Origin: Methanobacterium sp. | GTDB taxonomy: Archaea; Methanobacteriota; Methanobacteria; Methanobacteriales; Methanobacteriaceae | Assembly (NCBI GenBank): GCA_039666455.1 | Contig: JAVSLW010000013.1 | Coordinates: 1-44,324, forward strand | Direction: 5' to 3' | DNA: 44,324 nt | Shown: piece by piece, positions 18,170 to 25,938 of the stretch | Layout of the letters: every line of letters starts with the position of its first letter | Numbering within the stretch: position 1 is the stretch's first letter | The notes under the pieces: model-generated | Told to the model about the DNA's origin: nothing | The model's input: the letters and a program-made list of their open reading frames with translations, nothing else | The model's database searches: none | Position numbers and translations under genes: made by a program

Positions 18170-18574
18170 TCATTCAGCCGTTTTTTTAATCAGGTTGTCT
18201 GCCCATCGCTTATCGTAATATTGACGGTCCAGGTATCGGGATATGATATATTGTTCTAAATCTACCTTCAGATCTTTATTCCGAATAAAAAGTGGATAGT
18301 TAGCCTTTATAATTTCAAAATTAAGTGAAAGGGGTGCATCGTTCATTATAACCAGATCCAGACGGTCAATTTTTAATATATCCTCTAAATCAGCTATCAA
18401 TCTAAGTTTTTTCCTGAACTTCTCTTTTTTATCAAGTGATTCGTCCAGAAAGACCGCCAGATCTACATCGCTAAGCTTACCTGCTCTTTGCAAGGCTACG
18501 GATCCAAAGAGGTAGGTCAGTTCAACGTAGTCCTGTTTTTGCAGGAATTCTTTAACTTCCTTCTCATACTTCAA
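18170..18574 (-). CDS. mntA: MNT-type nucleotidyltransferase antitoxin
   Basis: A 134-residue minimal nucleotidyltransferase. The signature is G24-S25 followed by D36 and D38 (LFGSVALQRAGKLSDVDLAV), the GSx10DxD metal and nucleotide site. In characterised HEPN/MNT pairs the MNT protein AMPylates and silences the HEPN ribonuclease. The start is TTG 18574, after GGTGAT. A TATA-like TTTAATATATG lies upstream on this strand near 18617-18635. The partner HEPN gene that follows is broken, so this may now be an orphan antitoxin. Confidence 0.85.
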   Translation of the reverse strand: MKYEKEVKEFLQKQDYVELTYLFGSVALQRAGKLSDVDLAVFLDESLDKKEKFRKKLRLIADLEDILKIDRLDLVIMNDAPLSLNFEIIKANYPLFIRNKDLKVDLEQYIISRYLDRQYYDKRWADNLIKKTAE

Positions 18575-18716
18575 AGAATCACCAATTTACTTTCCTTCTC
18601 GCTTAATATTCTTTAAGTTACATATATTAAATTTTTATGGTGATAAATGTCCAATAAGATGAATGATTGAACTATGACCAAAATTGACATCCCGTTATTC
18701 CTTTGAAATTACAAAC

Positions 18717-19304
18717 TTACAATAAATCAAGTTCCTCTTTCAATCTAATTTCATCATCCAGATATTCATCAGGGTCATCAAAAACAACCTCTTTGGGGTC
18801 AAAATGTTCCGGATCGAATTTTCCTCCAAGCCACTCAAGTGTTTCTTCGTATTCTTCATGATCAGGATTTTTTATGATCTCTAAAAGCTCTTCATATTCC
18901 CAAACACCCCCGCTATCCTCAGGTGGAGATGCTCTTTTTCCTTTGATACATATCGGATAATTAACGCCTTTTTCTCTGAGGATTATCTTCTCCAGTTTTA
19001 TTTTGTGCTCCCACCAATCGCCAAAGTCATAGACGTAACTTGCTCGCGGTTTTTCCATATTAAACCAATCAGATATATTTGTCTCCCACTCCGGAGCTTC
19101 TAATTCGACTTTTTTCCCGGTGAATGGATCTGTGACGTAGAATCTATGCAAATGGCCTCCACTCCAGAGCATGGCATTTTGAATGGCCACGTGCAGATCA
19201 AAGAAAGTATAGGTTTCAGGGACCTGTATTCTGCGCCAGATGGGTGGTTTGATATCTTTCAGGTCAATTCGGAACTGATAAACATGTTCAAATTTCTTTT
19301 TCAT
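18717..19304 (-). CDS. Plasmid pRiA4b ORF-3 family protein
   Basis: From ATG 19304 the product is 195 residues. GAGGTG lies six bases before this ATG and would overlap the in-frame GTG at 19313. The sequence VYQFRIDLKDIKPPIWRRIQ, then TFFDLHVAIQNAMLWSGGHL, YDFGDWWEHKI and KRASPPEDSGG, is the hallmark of pRiA4b ORF-3 proteins (PF07929). They are found on plasmids and mobile regions and have no established biochemical role. The gene is monocistronic here, between TA genes. Confidence 0.9.
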   Translation of the reverse strand: MKKKFEHVYQFRIDLKDIKPPIWRRIQVPETYTFFDLHVAIQNAMLWSGGHLHRFYVTDPFTGKKVELEAPEWETNISDWFNMEKPRASYVYDFGDWWEHKIKLEKIILREKGVNYPICIKGKRASPPEDSGGVWEYEELLEIIKNPDHEEYEETLEWLGGKFDPEHFDPKEVVFDDPDEYLDDEIRLKEELDLL

Positions 19305-19398
19305 ATCTAACACCTCTAGAAATCAGGAAAAACATTTATTGAATTGGAAAAAGTACAATTTAAGAACTTTAAATTATATAAATAAGAAAATTAAGGGA

Positions 19399-19653
19399 TT
19401 ATTTTTTATAAGCCTTCTTTCGAGGTAGAATGGCATAAACTATTATAGAAGGACCTTCTTGAAGCTCAAAAAGAATTCTATATCCTCCTGCTCTTAAACG
19501 ATAATGGTTTTTAAAGCCTTTTAACTTTTTAATGTCAAGTTCAGGAACAAAACCTTCTTTAAGTTTAATTATTTTATCTTTTATATGGTCATTGTCATTA
19601 AGATTTTCCAGTTGTTTCTGAGCCCTTTTCTCTAGAAATACCCTATATTTCAT
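19399..19653 (-). CDS. relE: RelE/ParE-family toxin
   Basis: An 84-residue basic protein with the RelE fold order: helices at about 5-40 (FLEKRAQKQLENLNDNDHIK), then strands with KLKGFKNHYRLRAGGYRILF and the end VYAILPRKKAYKK. RelE proteins cut mRNA in the ribosome; the C-terminal basic/aromatic residues fit that activity. Its start overlaps the end of a 57-residue upstream gene by 11 bases. That gene is the expected antitoxin, giving an antitoxin-toxin operon on the minus strand. Confidence 0.88.
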   Translation of the reverse strand: MKYRVFLEKRAQKQLENLNDNDHIKDKIIKLKEGFVPELDIKKLKGFKNHYRLRAGGYRILFELQEGPSIIVYAILPRKKAYKK

Positions 19654-19816
19654 TTAACTCAAGAGTCCCTTGCTTTTTCTTTTTTTGATACGTCTTTATC
19701 TCTTCAATTTCATCCGCATCAGGTTCTTCTATTCCTATTAGTCTTGAATCGATTATTCCTTCAATTTTTTCTAGTAGAAATTTAATTTCAGATATCTCTT
19801 TATCTATTTCGCTCAA
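19643..19816 (-). CDS. Small acidic antitoxin partner of the RelE toxin
   Basis: A 57-residue gene starting at TTG 19816 (MSEIDKEISEIKFLLEKIEG), with GGTGA about seven bases upstream. It is acidic and helical with a basic end (KTYQKKKKQG) and overlaps the relE start by 11 bases, so translation is coupled. Size, charge and position fit a RelB-type neutralising peptide, although no DNA-binding domain is visible. Confidence 0.75.
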   Translation of the reverse strand: MSEIDKEISEIKFLLEKIEGIIDSRLIGIEEPDADEIEEIKTYQKKKKQGTLELNEI

Positions 19817-19987
19817 TTATCTCACCATTGGAAAATTCAGATAATTTAATATTTTAATGGTTATATCTATTAAATTTTGGGGGAATCATATTCTAAAAAA
19901 TATGAAAATTTTTCTAATTATATAATTAAAGAAAAGTACATTAAATCAATAAAATTAGAGAAAAATAAGATCTAAGAGGTTTACAAG
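19817..19987. other. Short AT-rich intergenic gap
   Basis: No gene is visible. The right half holds AT-rich tracts (ATATAATTAAAG) between two minus-strand units, which can serve as promoter for the antitoxin-relE pair on the left and terminator for the large gene on the right. I see no strong hairpin. Confidence 0.4.
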
Positions 19988-21829
19988 TCAATATTCTTCC
20001 ATTAGTTTATCCCACCAGTCAAACTCATCAGGAAACTTCTTATAATTTTTTTCAAACCAGTCACTTAAGTGGGAATCATAAAACCCGCCTTTATTAAACC
20101 GTTTTTCAAATTTTTTAAAGCTCATTTTCATTCTAATGGCCAGAATGTAATTACGTGCACCTGCATTATCACCAGGATTTGATTTTAAGAGTTTTCTGAA
20201 TAAATCCAGAGCATCATCTGTTTTTGAGGATTTCCACAACAAAACAGCCTTATTTAAAATGGTACTGATGATATGCCTGTTTTCCACCCATCCCCACTCC
20301 AGTAAGTCTGGCCATTCACCTTTCTTATCAGTTATCAGGTTTATTGCTCTTTTATAGGCTTCATCCAGCAATTTCTCTGCTTCTTTTTGTTTGCCCTCAT
20401 TCTGTAATATCTTAAAGAGCGTTAAATAGGAGCCAAAAAAGTCAGGGTCTTTTTTAATTAGCTTTTTTAATTCCACTTTTAATTCAGGAATTCCAGGTTC
20501 TTCCTGAATTAAATTATGGTAATCATTCACAACTTCCCGTTCCCTGTCTATGTATTCTCCTTCATCCGGACTGGAGTTATTGTAATCAAATAATGTGGTT
20601 TGCCCAGGGTCGTATTCATTCTCTTTAATCGTGTCATATTCTCTTCTTTTTCTCCATATTGCAGATTGAATTAATTCATCTTTCAGTAAATCACGCATCG
20701 ATCCCTTTTTTATTAGATCATCAAGTGATCCATCCTCCACCATGGCCTGGAATGATTCATCTTCCATCATAAGTTCCATCACAGCCTCCAACATCTTATC
20801 CTCATCATCCACTGGAACATCCTGCATATCTTTTTTTATTCTGTCTATTAATTTCAAATTAGAAGCTAAGGTCAATTTAATTCCCAGTTTAGAAGCTATA
20901 GGTTCAAGGAAAGTGAAAAGTTCTTTTTTCTTAACAATAATTTCAGTGGGTAATGATCCGGTGTTTTCAATGTTTTCCTGCACTTGAATTGAAAAAACAC
21001 TCACCCACTCTTTCGGGTTCACTACTTCGGTGTTTAAAATGAGTCCAGTGTCTCTTTCGGCCCATAAAATTACGTAGGGAAAGTATGGCCTTTCTTCGGG
21101 GCCATCCTGAACAGCCTCATGAAAATAAAAGAAATCAGCTTCCCAGATTCCATGACGCTTCAATTTCTGGAGATCCTCCAAAACATTTTCATCTACGCCA
21201 CCTACCATCATTTCCTCTTCATCCATTTCAAGGGGTTCTAACCATTCATCTCTCCATTTAAGGCCATTTTCTTTTAAAGGCACCCGAACTAATATTTCAG
21301 AAGCTGAAGGGGGAACAAGCATCTCTGGATCATTTTTAAAACGATTACAAACATGAATTGCCTGCTGAAGTGCAATGGTCAGAAACTGTACTTCTTCACT
21401 GTTTAAATACCATGGAAGATGGCCCGGCAGATAACTTCTAAACAATGGCCATTCATTCTTCCCCCTGAATTTTAACCCCAGTTTTCTGATTATCTCATAA
21501 TCACGCTTTTCTATATATTCTCTGTTTTCAAATGAAGCCATGAGACATTTTTGATTAAGAAGCCCAACAGGTTCATCAGGAAGGATTTTTTCTCCAGATA
21601 ATATTCGTAACAACTCCCCCAATCCTTCACTGCCCAAATACACCCCCAGGGCAAAATGTTCGCCTGATCTTCCCATTATGCAGCAATAACCGATTTCACC
21701 AGTGCCCGGGTTTTGAACTCCGAATATATCAGAATCCCACATCCAATCCCATGGTTTTAATTTTTTAAATTCTATTGCTGCAGAATACAGGTCTTTCCAT
21801 TCGTTAATAGACGGCTGTTTATCCTTCAT
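19988..21829 (-). CDS. Large protein of DUF7309/DUF6930-like type, 613 aa
   Basis: The N-terminal 170 residues (EWKDLYSAAIEFKKLKPWDW, DIFGVQNPGTGEIGYCCIMG, FALGVYLGSEGL) fit a conserved uncharacterised domain that I recall as DUF7309. The middle (about 240-330, with FPYVILWAERDTGLILNTEV) resembles DUF6930. Family names are from memory. After an acidic linker the C-terminus (about 450-590) has TPR-like helices (DALDLFRKLLKSNPGDNAGA). No catalytic motif is clear. ATG 21829 follows GGGGATGAT. The gene is monocistronic inside the TA island. Confidence 0.6.
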   Translation of the reverse strand: MKDKQPSINEWKDLYSAAIEFKKLKPWDWMWDSDIFGVQNPGTGEIGYCCIMGRSGEHFALGVYLGSEGLGELLRILSGEKILPDEPVGLLNQKCLMASFENREYIEKRDYEIIRKLGLKFRGKNEWPLFRSYLPGHLPWYLNSEEVQFLTIALQQAIHVCNRFKNDPEMLVPPSASEILVRVPLKENGLKWRDEWLEPLEMDEEEMMVGGVDENVLEDLQKLKRHGIWEADFFYFHEAVQDGPEERPYFPYVILWAERDTGLILNTEVVNPKEWVSVFSIQVQENIENTGSLPTEIIVKKKELFTFLEPIASKLGIKLTLASNLKLIDRIKKDMQDVPVDDEDKMLEAVMELMMEDESFQAMVEDGSLDDLIKKGSMRDLLKDELIQSAIWRKRREYDTIKENEYDPGQTTLFDYNNSSPDEGEYIDREREVVNDYHNLIQEEPGIPELKVELKKLIKKDPDFFGSYLTLFKILQNEGKQKEAEKLLDEAYKRAINLITDKKGEWPDLLEWGWVENRHIISTILNKAVLLWKSSKTDDALDLFRKLLKSNPGDNAGARNYILAIRMKMSFKKFEKRFNKGGFYDSHLSDWFEKNYKKFPDEFDWWDKLMEEY

Positions 21830-21999
21830 TTTAATATCATCCCCTAATTTTTTGTTTTAGGTGATCTCACATGAACATTAATGGATTGCATGATTACTCC
21901 TTTTTTGAGTCTTTAACTGGCCATACACTTAAAGCCATGTTGATGGTGAATTTATCGAATTCCTTATCAATCAGCATTTCTGCGATTTTAGATTACAAT

Positions 22000-22119
22000 T
22001 CAAAATAGCCAGCCCTCTTTATTGATATGGCCACTACGCCGGGCATTAAGGTCTTCTTCTGGTAAAGTTATCATCCAACCAGAAAAACGCTTATTAAAAC
22101 TATCTGCAATTAATTTCAT
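22000..22119 (-). pseudogene. Truncated 39-aa remnant of an uncharacterised protein
   Basis: From ATG 22119, seven bases after AGGTGG, the frame reads MKLIADSFNKRFSGWMITLP and ends in NARRSGHINKEGWLF before TGA. The FSGW.I.LPEED...RRSGHI.K.GWLF pattern looks like the start of a longer family of unknown function whose remainder is missing. A genuine ribosome site with an abruptly ending product suggests a 3' truncation. The rest of the 21830-22319 gap holds no other gene I can support. Confidence 0.4.
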
Positions 22120-22319
22120 AATCTGCCACCTGAAGACCATCTCAATTGAGTTACTTAAATCTTTATTTATCTACAATTTTATATTTCTTTGGGATCAATG
22201 AAATAATGGTTTAAACTGGTTAATCCCCTGGAGATAGTATTTACTTTAAAAACTAATATTTTAACAGGATAATATGGCAGAGAAACTAAAATTTCAAAGG
22301 ATTTTAAGACCATAATCTT

Positions 22320-22519
22320 ATGGAAATAAGGAAAAAGTTCAAATTAAAGCCAGGTGACATTATGGGATGGAAATCAACTAAAAACGGTGCAGAAGTTAAA
22401 TTTCGAAAGAAAGTAACCTTTGAAGACTTCTGCAGAATAGTTGACGGGCCAGAAACTGATGCAGTTGAACTTAAAAAGAAAGTTCAACGTGGAGAAAGAT
22501 TTAGATTGGGTAACTTACC
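22320..22519 (+). pseudogene. Relic of a VapB/AbrB-type antitoxin gene
   Basis: The frame gives KKFKLKPGDIMGWKSTKNGA, then VTFEDFCRIVDGPETDAVEL and KKKVQRGERFR. This is the C-terminal two thirds of a common VapB form (LKPGD..W....G, then PETDAVELKKKVQRGE). The first strand with its GQVTIP-type motif is missing, and no PIN toxin follows. The sequence runs straight into the 49-bp repeat at 22520, where the toxin gene should begin. It is probably the left side of a deletion or recombination joint. Confidence 0.65.
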
Positions 22520-22568
22520 CATAAACTTGAGCAATCATTTATAAACAATCACTCATAAAGTTGAGTAA
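22520..22568. repeat. 49-bp repeat, copy 2, likely promoter/operator of the HEPN-MNT pair
   Basis: This matches copy 1 at 17679-17727 with three differences. CATTTATAAACAA (TATA-like) lies between the dyads, and the HEPN start follows 61 bases after the repeat, so transcription would begin in or just after it. Here the element is oriented as a plausible promoter, unlike copy 1. The two copies bracket 4.8 kb of TA-related genes. Confidence 0.85.
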
Positions 22569-22629
22569 TTCAGTTTAAAATCTAAACCCATAAATACTCC
22601 CGAATTCTAAATAATATTAGAGGTTTAAA

Positions 22630-23011
22630 ATGAGAGAAGAAGTTTCTAACTGGTGGAAGCAGGCGCTGAAGAACCTGGAAAGTGCTTCCAAAAACATTGA
22701 GATCAATGAATATTATGTAACTGCTTTTTTATCTCAACAGGCCACTGAAAAGGCACTAAAAGCACTTTATATCCATACAATTAAAGAGTCTCCCGGTCCA
22801 ACTCATTCACTACTTTTTTGGAAGAAGCGTTAAAATCCCCATTGAATTTTTAAGCGGGCTTCGAAAATTAAGCCCTGATTTCGTTATTACCCGTTACCCT
22901 GACGCTGCACATGGTGTTCCTTATGAGCTTTACGACGATGAAATAGCAAAAGAACGGTTAGAAATTGCAAAAAATGTGATAAAATGGGTCCAGAAGGAAT
23001 TGAAGATATAA
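22630..23011 (+). pseudogene. HEPN-domain toxin gene with one frameshift
   Basis: The first 67 codons read NWWKQALKNLESASKNIEIN, then AFLSQQATEKALKALYI, a typical HEPN (PF05168) N-terminus. After THSLL a run of six T changes the frame and a stop follows. Removing one T restores FGRSVKIPIEFLSGLRKLSP, TRYPDAAHGVPYELYDDEIA and KNVIKWVQKELKI to a TAA at 23009-23011, overlapping the MNT start. The single homopolymer indel could be a sequencing error, but as read the ribonuclease is cut before its C-terminal helices. Confidence 0.8.
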
Positions 23012-23307
23012 AAAACTTTTTATATCTTGTAAAAAAAGAATTTAACCCAGAATTAGTACTTTTATTTGGCAGCAGGGCCAGAAATGAATACCTTAAAGAA
23101 AGTGACTATGATTTTATAATTGTAAGCAAAAAATTTGAAGGCATACACTTCCTGGAGAGAATTCAACAACTCCTTGAGTTCTGGGATCTTGATCAGGATG
23201 TGGATATACTGCCCTACACTCCAGAAGAATTCGAAAAAAAGAAAAATGAAATTGGAATAGTAAATGAAGCTTTTAAAGAAGGCATAATTATAAAATCTGC
23301 TGGATGA
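22984..23307 (+). CDS. mntA: MNT-type nucleotidyltransferase antitoxin
   Basis: A 107-residue protein with G29-S30 and D41/D43 in LLFGSRARNEYLKESDYDFI, the minimal nucleotidyltransferase site, and a C-terminal VDILPYTPEEFEKKKNEIG helix usual for this branch. Its ATG lies inside the last codons of the out-of-frame HEPN tail, the ordinary HEPN-then-MNT overlap. The toxin partner is frameshifted while this gene is clean. Confidence 0.87.
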   Translation: MGPEGIEDIKNFLYLVKKEFNPELVLLFGSRARNEYLKESDYDFIIVSKKFEGIHFLERIQQLLEFWDLDQDVDILPYTPEEFEKKKNEIGIVNEAFKEGIIIKSAG

Positions 23308-23472
23308 GAAGAAAAATTCTAATGGAAAATTATTTGAAAAACTTGAAGCAGCTAAAACTCTTTTTGAAAATGATTATGATTTATGTCCAATTAGGCAAAA
23401 AAAGAAGCCGGAATTATTATTGAAGGTGTGGAATTGTTTTTAGAAGAGTGTAAGTCACTAATTTCGCCGTAA
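23304..23472 (+). pseudogene. Broken small helical gene after the MNT gene
   Basis: One frame reads DEKKNSNGKLFEKLEAAKTL, FENDYDLCPIRQ. After an indel in the A-rich run, another frame reads EAGIIIEGVELFLEECKSLI and ends at TAA 23470-23472. Together they look like one helical protein of about 55 residues, perhaps the tail of a HEPN-like or TA-associated gene. No family is recognised. Confidence 0.4.
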
Positions 23473-23493
23473 AATTTCTGAAATCAGCTTTAA

Positions 23494-23550
23494 CATTTTT
23501 CACCACATCCAGATGAACAGGAATCTGATCTGTATCACCTGGAAAGTTAC
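23494..23550 (+). pseudogene. cas4: Short relic of a second cas4 gene
   Basis: About 57 bases match the segment of the intact cas4 (near 24427-24486) that encodes LFSHHIQMEQESDLLSLGKL. The longest exact run is AACAGGAATCTGATCT, and around four in five positions agree overall. Small gaps shift the frame, so it is not coding. It lies just upstream of the AbrB-PIN pair, with intact cas4 on the other side of that pair. Confidence 0.75.
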
Positions 23551-23596
23551 CAAACTACTTAAAGTATTACAAATATAGAAATAGTAAGGTGATACC

Positions 23597-23839
23597 ATGG
23601 TAAGTGTTACAAAGAAGTATCAGGTAACGATTCCCAAAGAAGTGAGAGAAGATCTTAATATTCATCAAGGAGACAAAGTGGTTTTTGTAAAAGACAGGGA
23701 AGGAAAATGGATTCTCATGACAGTTGAAGAATTAAGGGACAGAATGGTAGAGGCATCAAAGGACATTGAAGAAACTATAACCGAATCAAGAGAAGGTTTC
23801 AAAATCTTTGATTTTGATACCCAAACACACAGTATTTGA
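23597..23839 (+). CDS. AbrB/SpoVT-type antitoxin
   Basis: An 80-residue protein with the swapped-hairpin domain VTKKYQVTIPKEVREDLNIH, QGDKVVFVKDREGKWILM, and an acidic tail. AAGGTGAT precedes the ATG. It is the upstream partner of the PIN gene at 23929. An 89-base gap separates them, which is wider than usual and lacks another gene. Confidence 0.87.
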   Translation: MVSVTKKYQVTIPKEVREDLNIHQGDKVVFVKDREGKWILMTVEELRDRMVEASKDIEETITESREGFKIFDFDTQTHSI

Positions 23840-23928
23840 TGGGTTCAAAAGAGGAGTTAAAAAGAGTCTCGAATCATTGGGCAAAGATAAATAATGAATA
23901 ACTAAACTTTTTTGTTTTTGGTGATTGG

Positions 23929-24309
23929 ATGAAACTGGTTCTTGATACTAATGTTTTTAAAAGCAAAAAATTTTGCGGCTGGCTTCTTACATCAAAAGAT
24001 GTGAAATATTTACCTGCTTTTGCTTATATGGAATATCTTTATCATAATCTTAAAAAAGGAAATACCGAATCTATGGTAGATGCATTCCTGAAACAGATGA
24101 ACATATCTATTGTTCCCTTTGGAAAAGATGATGCAGCAGAAGCAGCCCGTGGATCCATTGAAAACCGGGATTTCAAAGATAATGCGAGAGATTATGCTAT
24201 AGGGGCCACTGCAATCAAATTGAATGCAAAACTGGTTACAAATAATTTAAAACATTTTAAATGGATGAAAAATGTTGTAACGCCTGATGATGTACTTAAA
24301 AAGCCTTAA
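23929..24309 (+). CDS. vapC: PIN-domain toxin (VapC-like)
   Basis: A 126-residue PIN ribonuclease. D6 in VLDTNVF, E35 in YMEYLYH and D88 in NARDYAIGA are in the expected places, and LVTNNLKHF closes the fold. GGTGATTGG precedes the ATG. It pairs with the AbrB gene upstream. This intact TA pair lies between a cas4 relic and the intact cas4, 32 bases before the latter. Confidence 0.85.
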   Translation: MKLVLDTNVFKSKKFCGWLLTSKDVKYLPAFAYMEYLYHNLKKGNTESMVDAFLKQMNISIVPFGKDDAAEAARGSIENRDFKDNARDYAIGATAIKLNAKLVTNNLKHFKWMKNVVTPDDVLKKP

Positions 24310-24341
24310 AATTTTCATACTACCATAATTAGGGACCAAGC

Positions 24342-24857
24342 ATGCTTTCAGACTCCGAAAAACAACTTCGAATAATAGGGACCCAGATCAACTATTATTT
24401 CATCTGCAAGATGAAACTCTGGCTTTTTTCTCACCATATTCAGATGGAACAGGAATCTGATCTTTTATCCCTTGGAAAATTACTGCATTCAAAAAGCTAT
24501 AAAGATGAAAAAGAGTATACAATTGATAATTTAATCAGCGTTGATTTTATTAAAAAACAGGATTGTCTGGAGCTTCATGAAGTTAAAAAGAGCAGTAAAA
24601 TGGAAAGGGCGCATGAATATCAGCTCCTGTATTACATGTGCTATTTAAAAAACAAAAAAGGTATTGAAAACATCAAAGGTATAATTAATTATCCTAAGAT
24701 GAGAAAGAAAGTAATGGTAAAGTTAGATGAATCTAAAGAAAATGAACTAAATACCATAATTGAAGATATTGGCAATATAATTAATGAAGACGCTCCAAAA
24801 CCTGAAAGAATGAGAATTTGCAGGAAATGTGCATATTTTGAGTTCTGCTGGGTTTGA
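24342..24857 (+). CDS. cas4: Cas4 exonuclease of CRISPR adaptation
   Basis: A 171-residue RecB-family nuclease that trims prespacers and checks the PAM with Cas1-Cas2. The four cysteines that bind an Fe-S cluster are visible: C22 in YFICKMKLW and C160, C163 and C169 in CRKCAYFEFC. The RecB core is in SVDFIKKQDCLELHEVKKS followed by HEYQLLYYMCYL. It is split from cas1 by a HEPN/MNT pair, whereas cas4-cas1-cas2 are normally adjacent. Confidence 0.92.
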   Translation: MLSDSEKQLRIIGTQINYYFICKMKLWLFSHHIQMEQESDLLSLGKLLHSKSYKDEKEYTIDNLISVDFIKKQDCLELHEVKKSSKMERAHEYQLLYYMCYLKNKKGIENIKGIINYPKMRKKVMVKLDESKENELNTIIEDIGNIINEDAPKPERMRICRKCAYFEFCWV

Positions 24858-24858
24858 T

Positions 24859-24921
24859 TGTTCCAAAAATTTAAATATAAGTTGTTCCAAAAAATGAACA
24901 TATGTTCCAAAAAATGAACAT
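24859..24921 (+). promoter_or_regulatory. Three TGTTCC iterons overlapping the start of the HTH-MNT gene
   Basis: TGTTCCAAAAA occurs at 24859, 24883 and 24903. The last two extend to TGTTCCAAAAAATGAACA, in which TGTTC and GAACA are inverted halves. A TATA-like TTTAAATATAA (24870-24880) lies between the first two. The downstream gene encodes a winged-helix domain, so self-binding is a fair inference. Confidence 0.65.
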
Positions 24922-25447
24922 TCTTTCAAAACCATCTTTAAAAATACTATGCTTCCTTGGGAAAAGATACCGAGAAGAGTATCATACAAGAGAGATTGTA
25001 AGAAGGCTTAAAATAGGATTAGGCTCAGCAAGCAGGTATTTAAAAGTATTAGAAGAAGAAGAGCTCGTAATTAAATCTGAAATAGGAAAATTAAGCCTAT
25101 ATAAAGCAAACATGGAAAGTCCACTGCTTAAAGAGCTTAAAATCGTTTTCACATTGCTTGAAATAGATGAAATGATTAAAGATCTTAAAGCTGATTCAGA
25201 TCAGATAATTTTGTTTGGAAGCTGTGCAGACGGAGAAGATACTGAAGAAAGTGATATAGATTTATTTGTCCTTTCAGATGATGGAAAACAAGTAAATAGA
25301 ATAATTAATAAGCATCAAAGGATTATTGAAAGAAAAATATCTCCAATAATTGTTAATAATGCAGAATTAAGAACACTACAACAAAAAGATACGCCATTCT
25401 ATTCTAGAATTAAAAAAGGAAGGGTTTTACATGAAATATCAATTTGA
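24914..25447 (+). CDS. Winged-helix plus MNT nucleotidyltransferase fusion
   Basis: A 177-residue protein from ATG 24914. ATG 24902 is in frame but sits inside an operator iteron. Residues about 5-70 (KPSLKILCFLGKRYREEYHT, ASRYLKVLEEEELVIKSEIG) are a winged helix-turn-helix domain. The C-terminal half carries the MNT site ILFGSCADGEDTEESDIDLF. Such fusions act as DNA-binding antitoxins. The downstream HEPN start overlaps its last 17 bases, so the two form a complete HEPN/MNT unit with a self-regulating antitoxin. Confidence 0.85.
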   Translation: MNILSKPSLKILCFLGKRYREEYHTREIVRRLKIGLGSASRYLKVLEEEELVIKSEIGKLSLYKANMESPLLKELKIVFTLLEIDEMIKDLKADSDQIILFGSCADGEDTEESDIDLFVLSDDGKQVNRIINKHQRIIERKISPIIVNNAELRTLQQKDTPFYSRIKKGRVLHEISI

Positions 25448-25853
25448 AAGATGTAAAGATAGAGGGAAGATAGTACAAACAGGTATTGATTCTCAACTAG
25501 TTGAAAAAGAGCTCGAAGAATCTCGTTATGATCTAGAATCAGCAGAAAAATCCGTAAATGAAGGGAATTATAAATGGACGATTGTTCAAAGCTACTATTC
25601 GATGTTTCATGCATTTAGGGGATTACTTTTTAGTAGAGGCTATAGAGAGAAAAGTCATATTTGCCTTAAGTTTGCAATTGAAGCTATTTTTGTTGATAAT
25701 GGCCTTATAAGTGAAGATATACTTGAAGACTTTGATTTCGCGATGAGAGCAAGAGAAAGGGCAGATTATAGCTACATATATAATGAAAACCTCGCACATG
25801 ACATGCTTGAATCTACAAAAAAGTTAATTAGCGAAGTAGAGAATCTACTTTAA
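25431..25853 (+). CDS. HEPN-domain toxin (intact)
   Basis: A 140-residue HEPN protein. The helices ELEESRYDLESAEKSVNEGN, IVQSYYSMFHAFRGLLFSRG and the C-terminal AMRARERADYSY motif are as expected for this ribonuclease family. It overlaps its MNT partner, preceded by GGAAGG. It is the only one of the four HEPN genes in this island without a frameshift or truncation. Confidence 0.87.
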   Translation: MKYQFERCKDRGKIVQTGIDSQLVEKELEESRYDLESAEKSVNEGNYKWTIVQSYYSMFHAFRGLLFSRGYREKSHICLKFAIEAIFVDNGLISEDILEDFDFAMRARERADYSYIYNENLAHDMLESTKKLISEVENLL

Positions 25854-25938
25854 TTTAGAAGAGCTTGAAACATGAAAAAATATAAAATTTGTAAATAAAA
25901 TCAATTAGATTACTACATAGTCATGTGTTGGTGAGCTA

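Noticed and set aside
20742..20987. Plus-strand frame within the 613-residue minus-strand gene
   Set aside because: Antisense shadow, Ser/Ile-rich, with no ribosome site.
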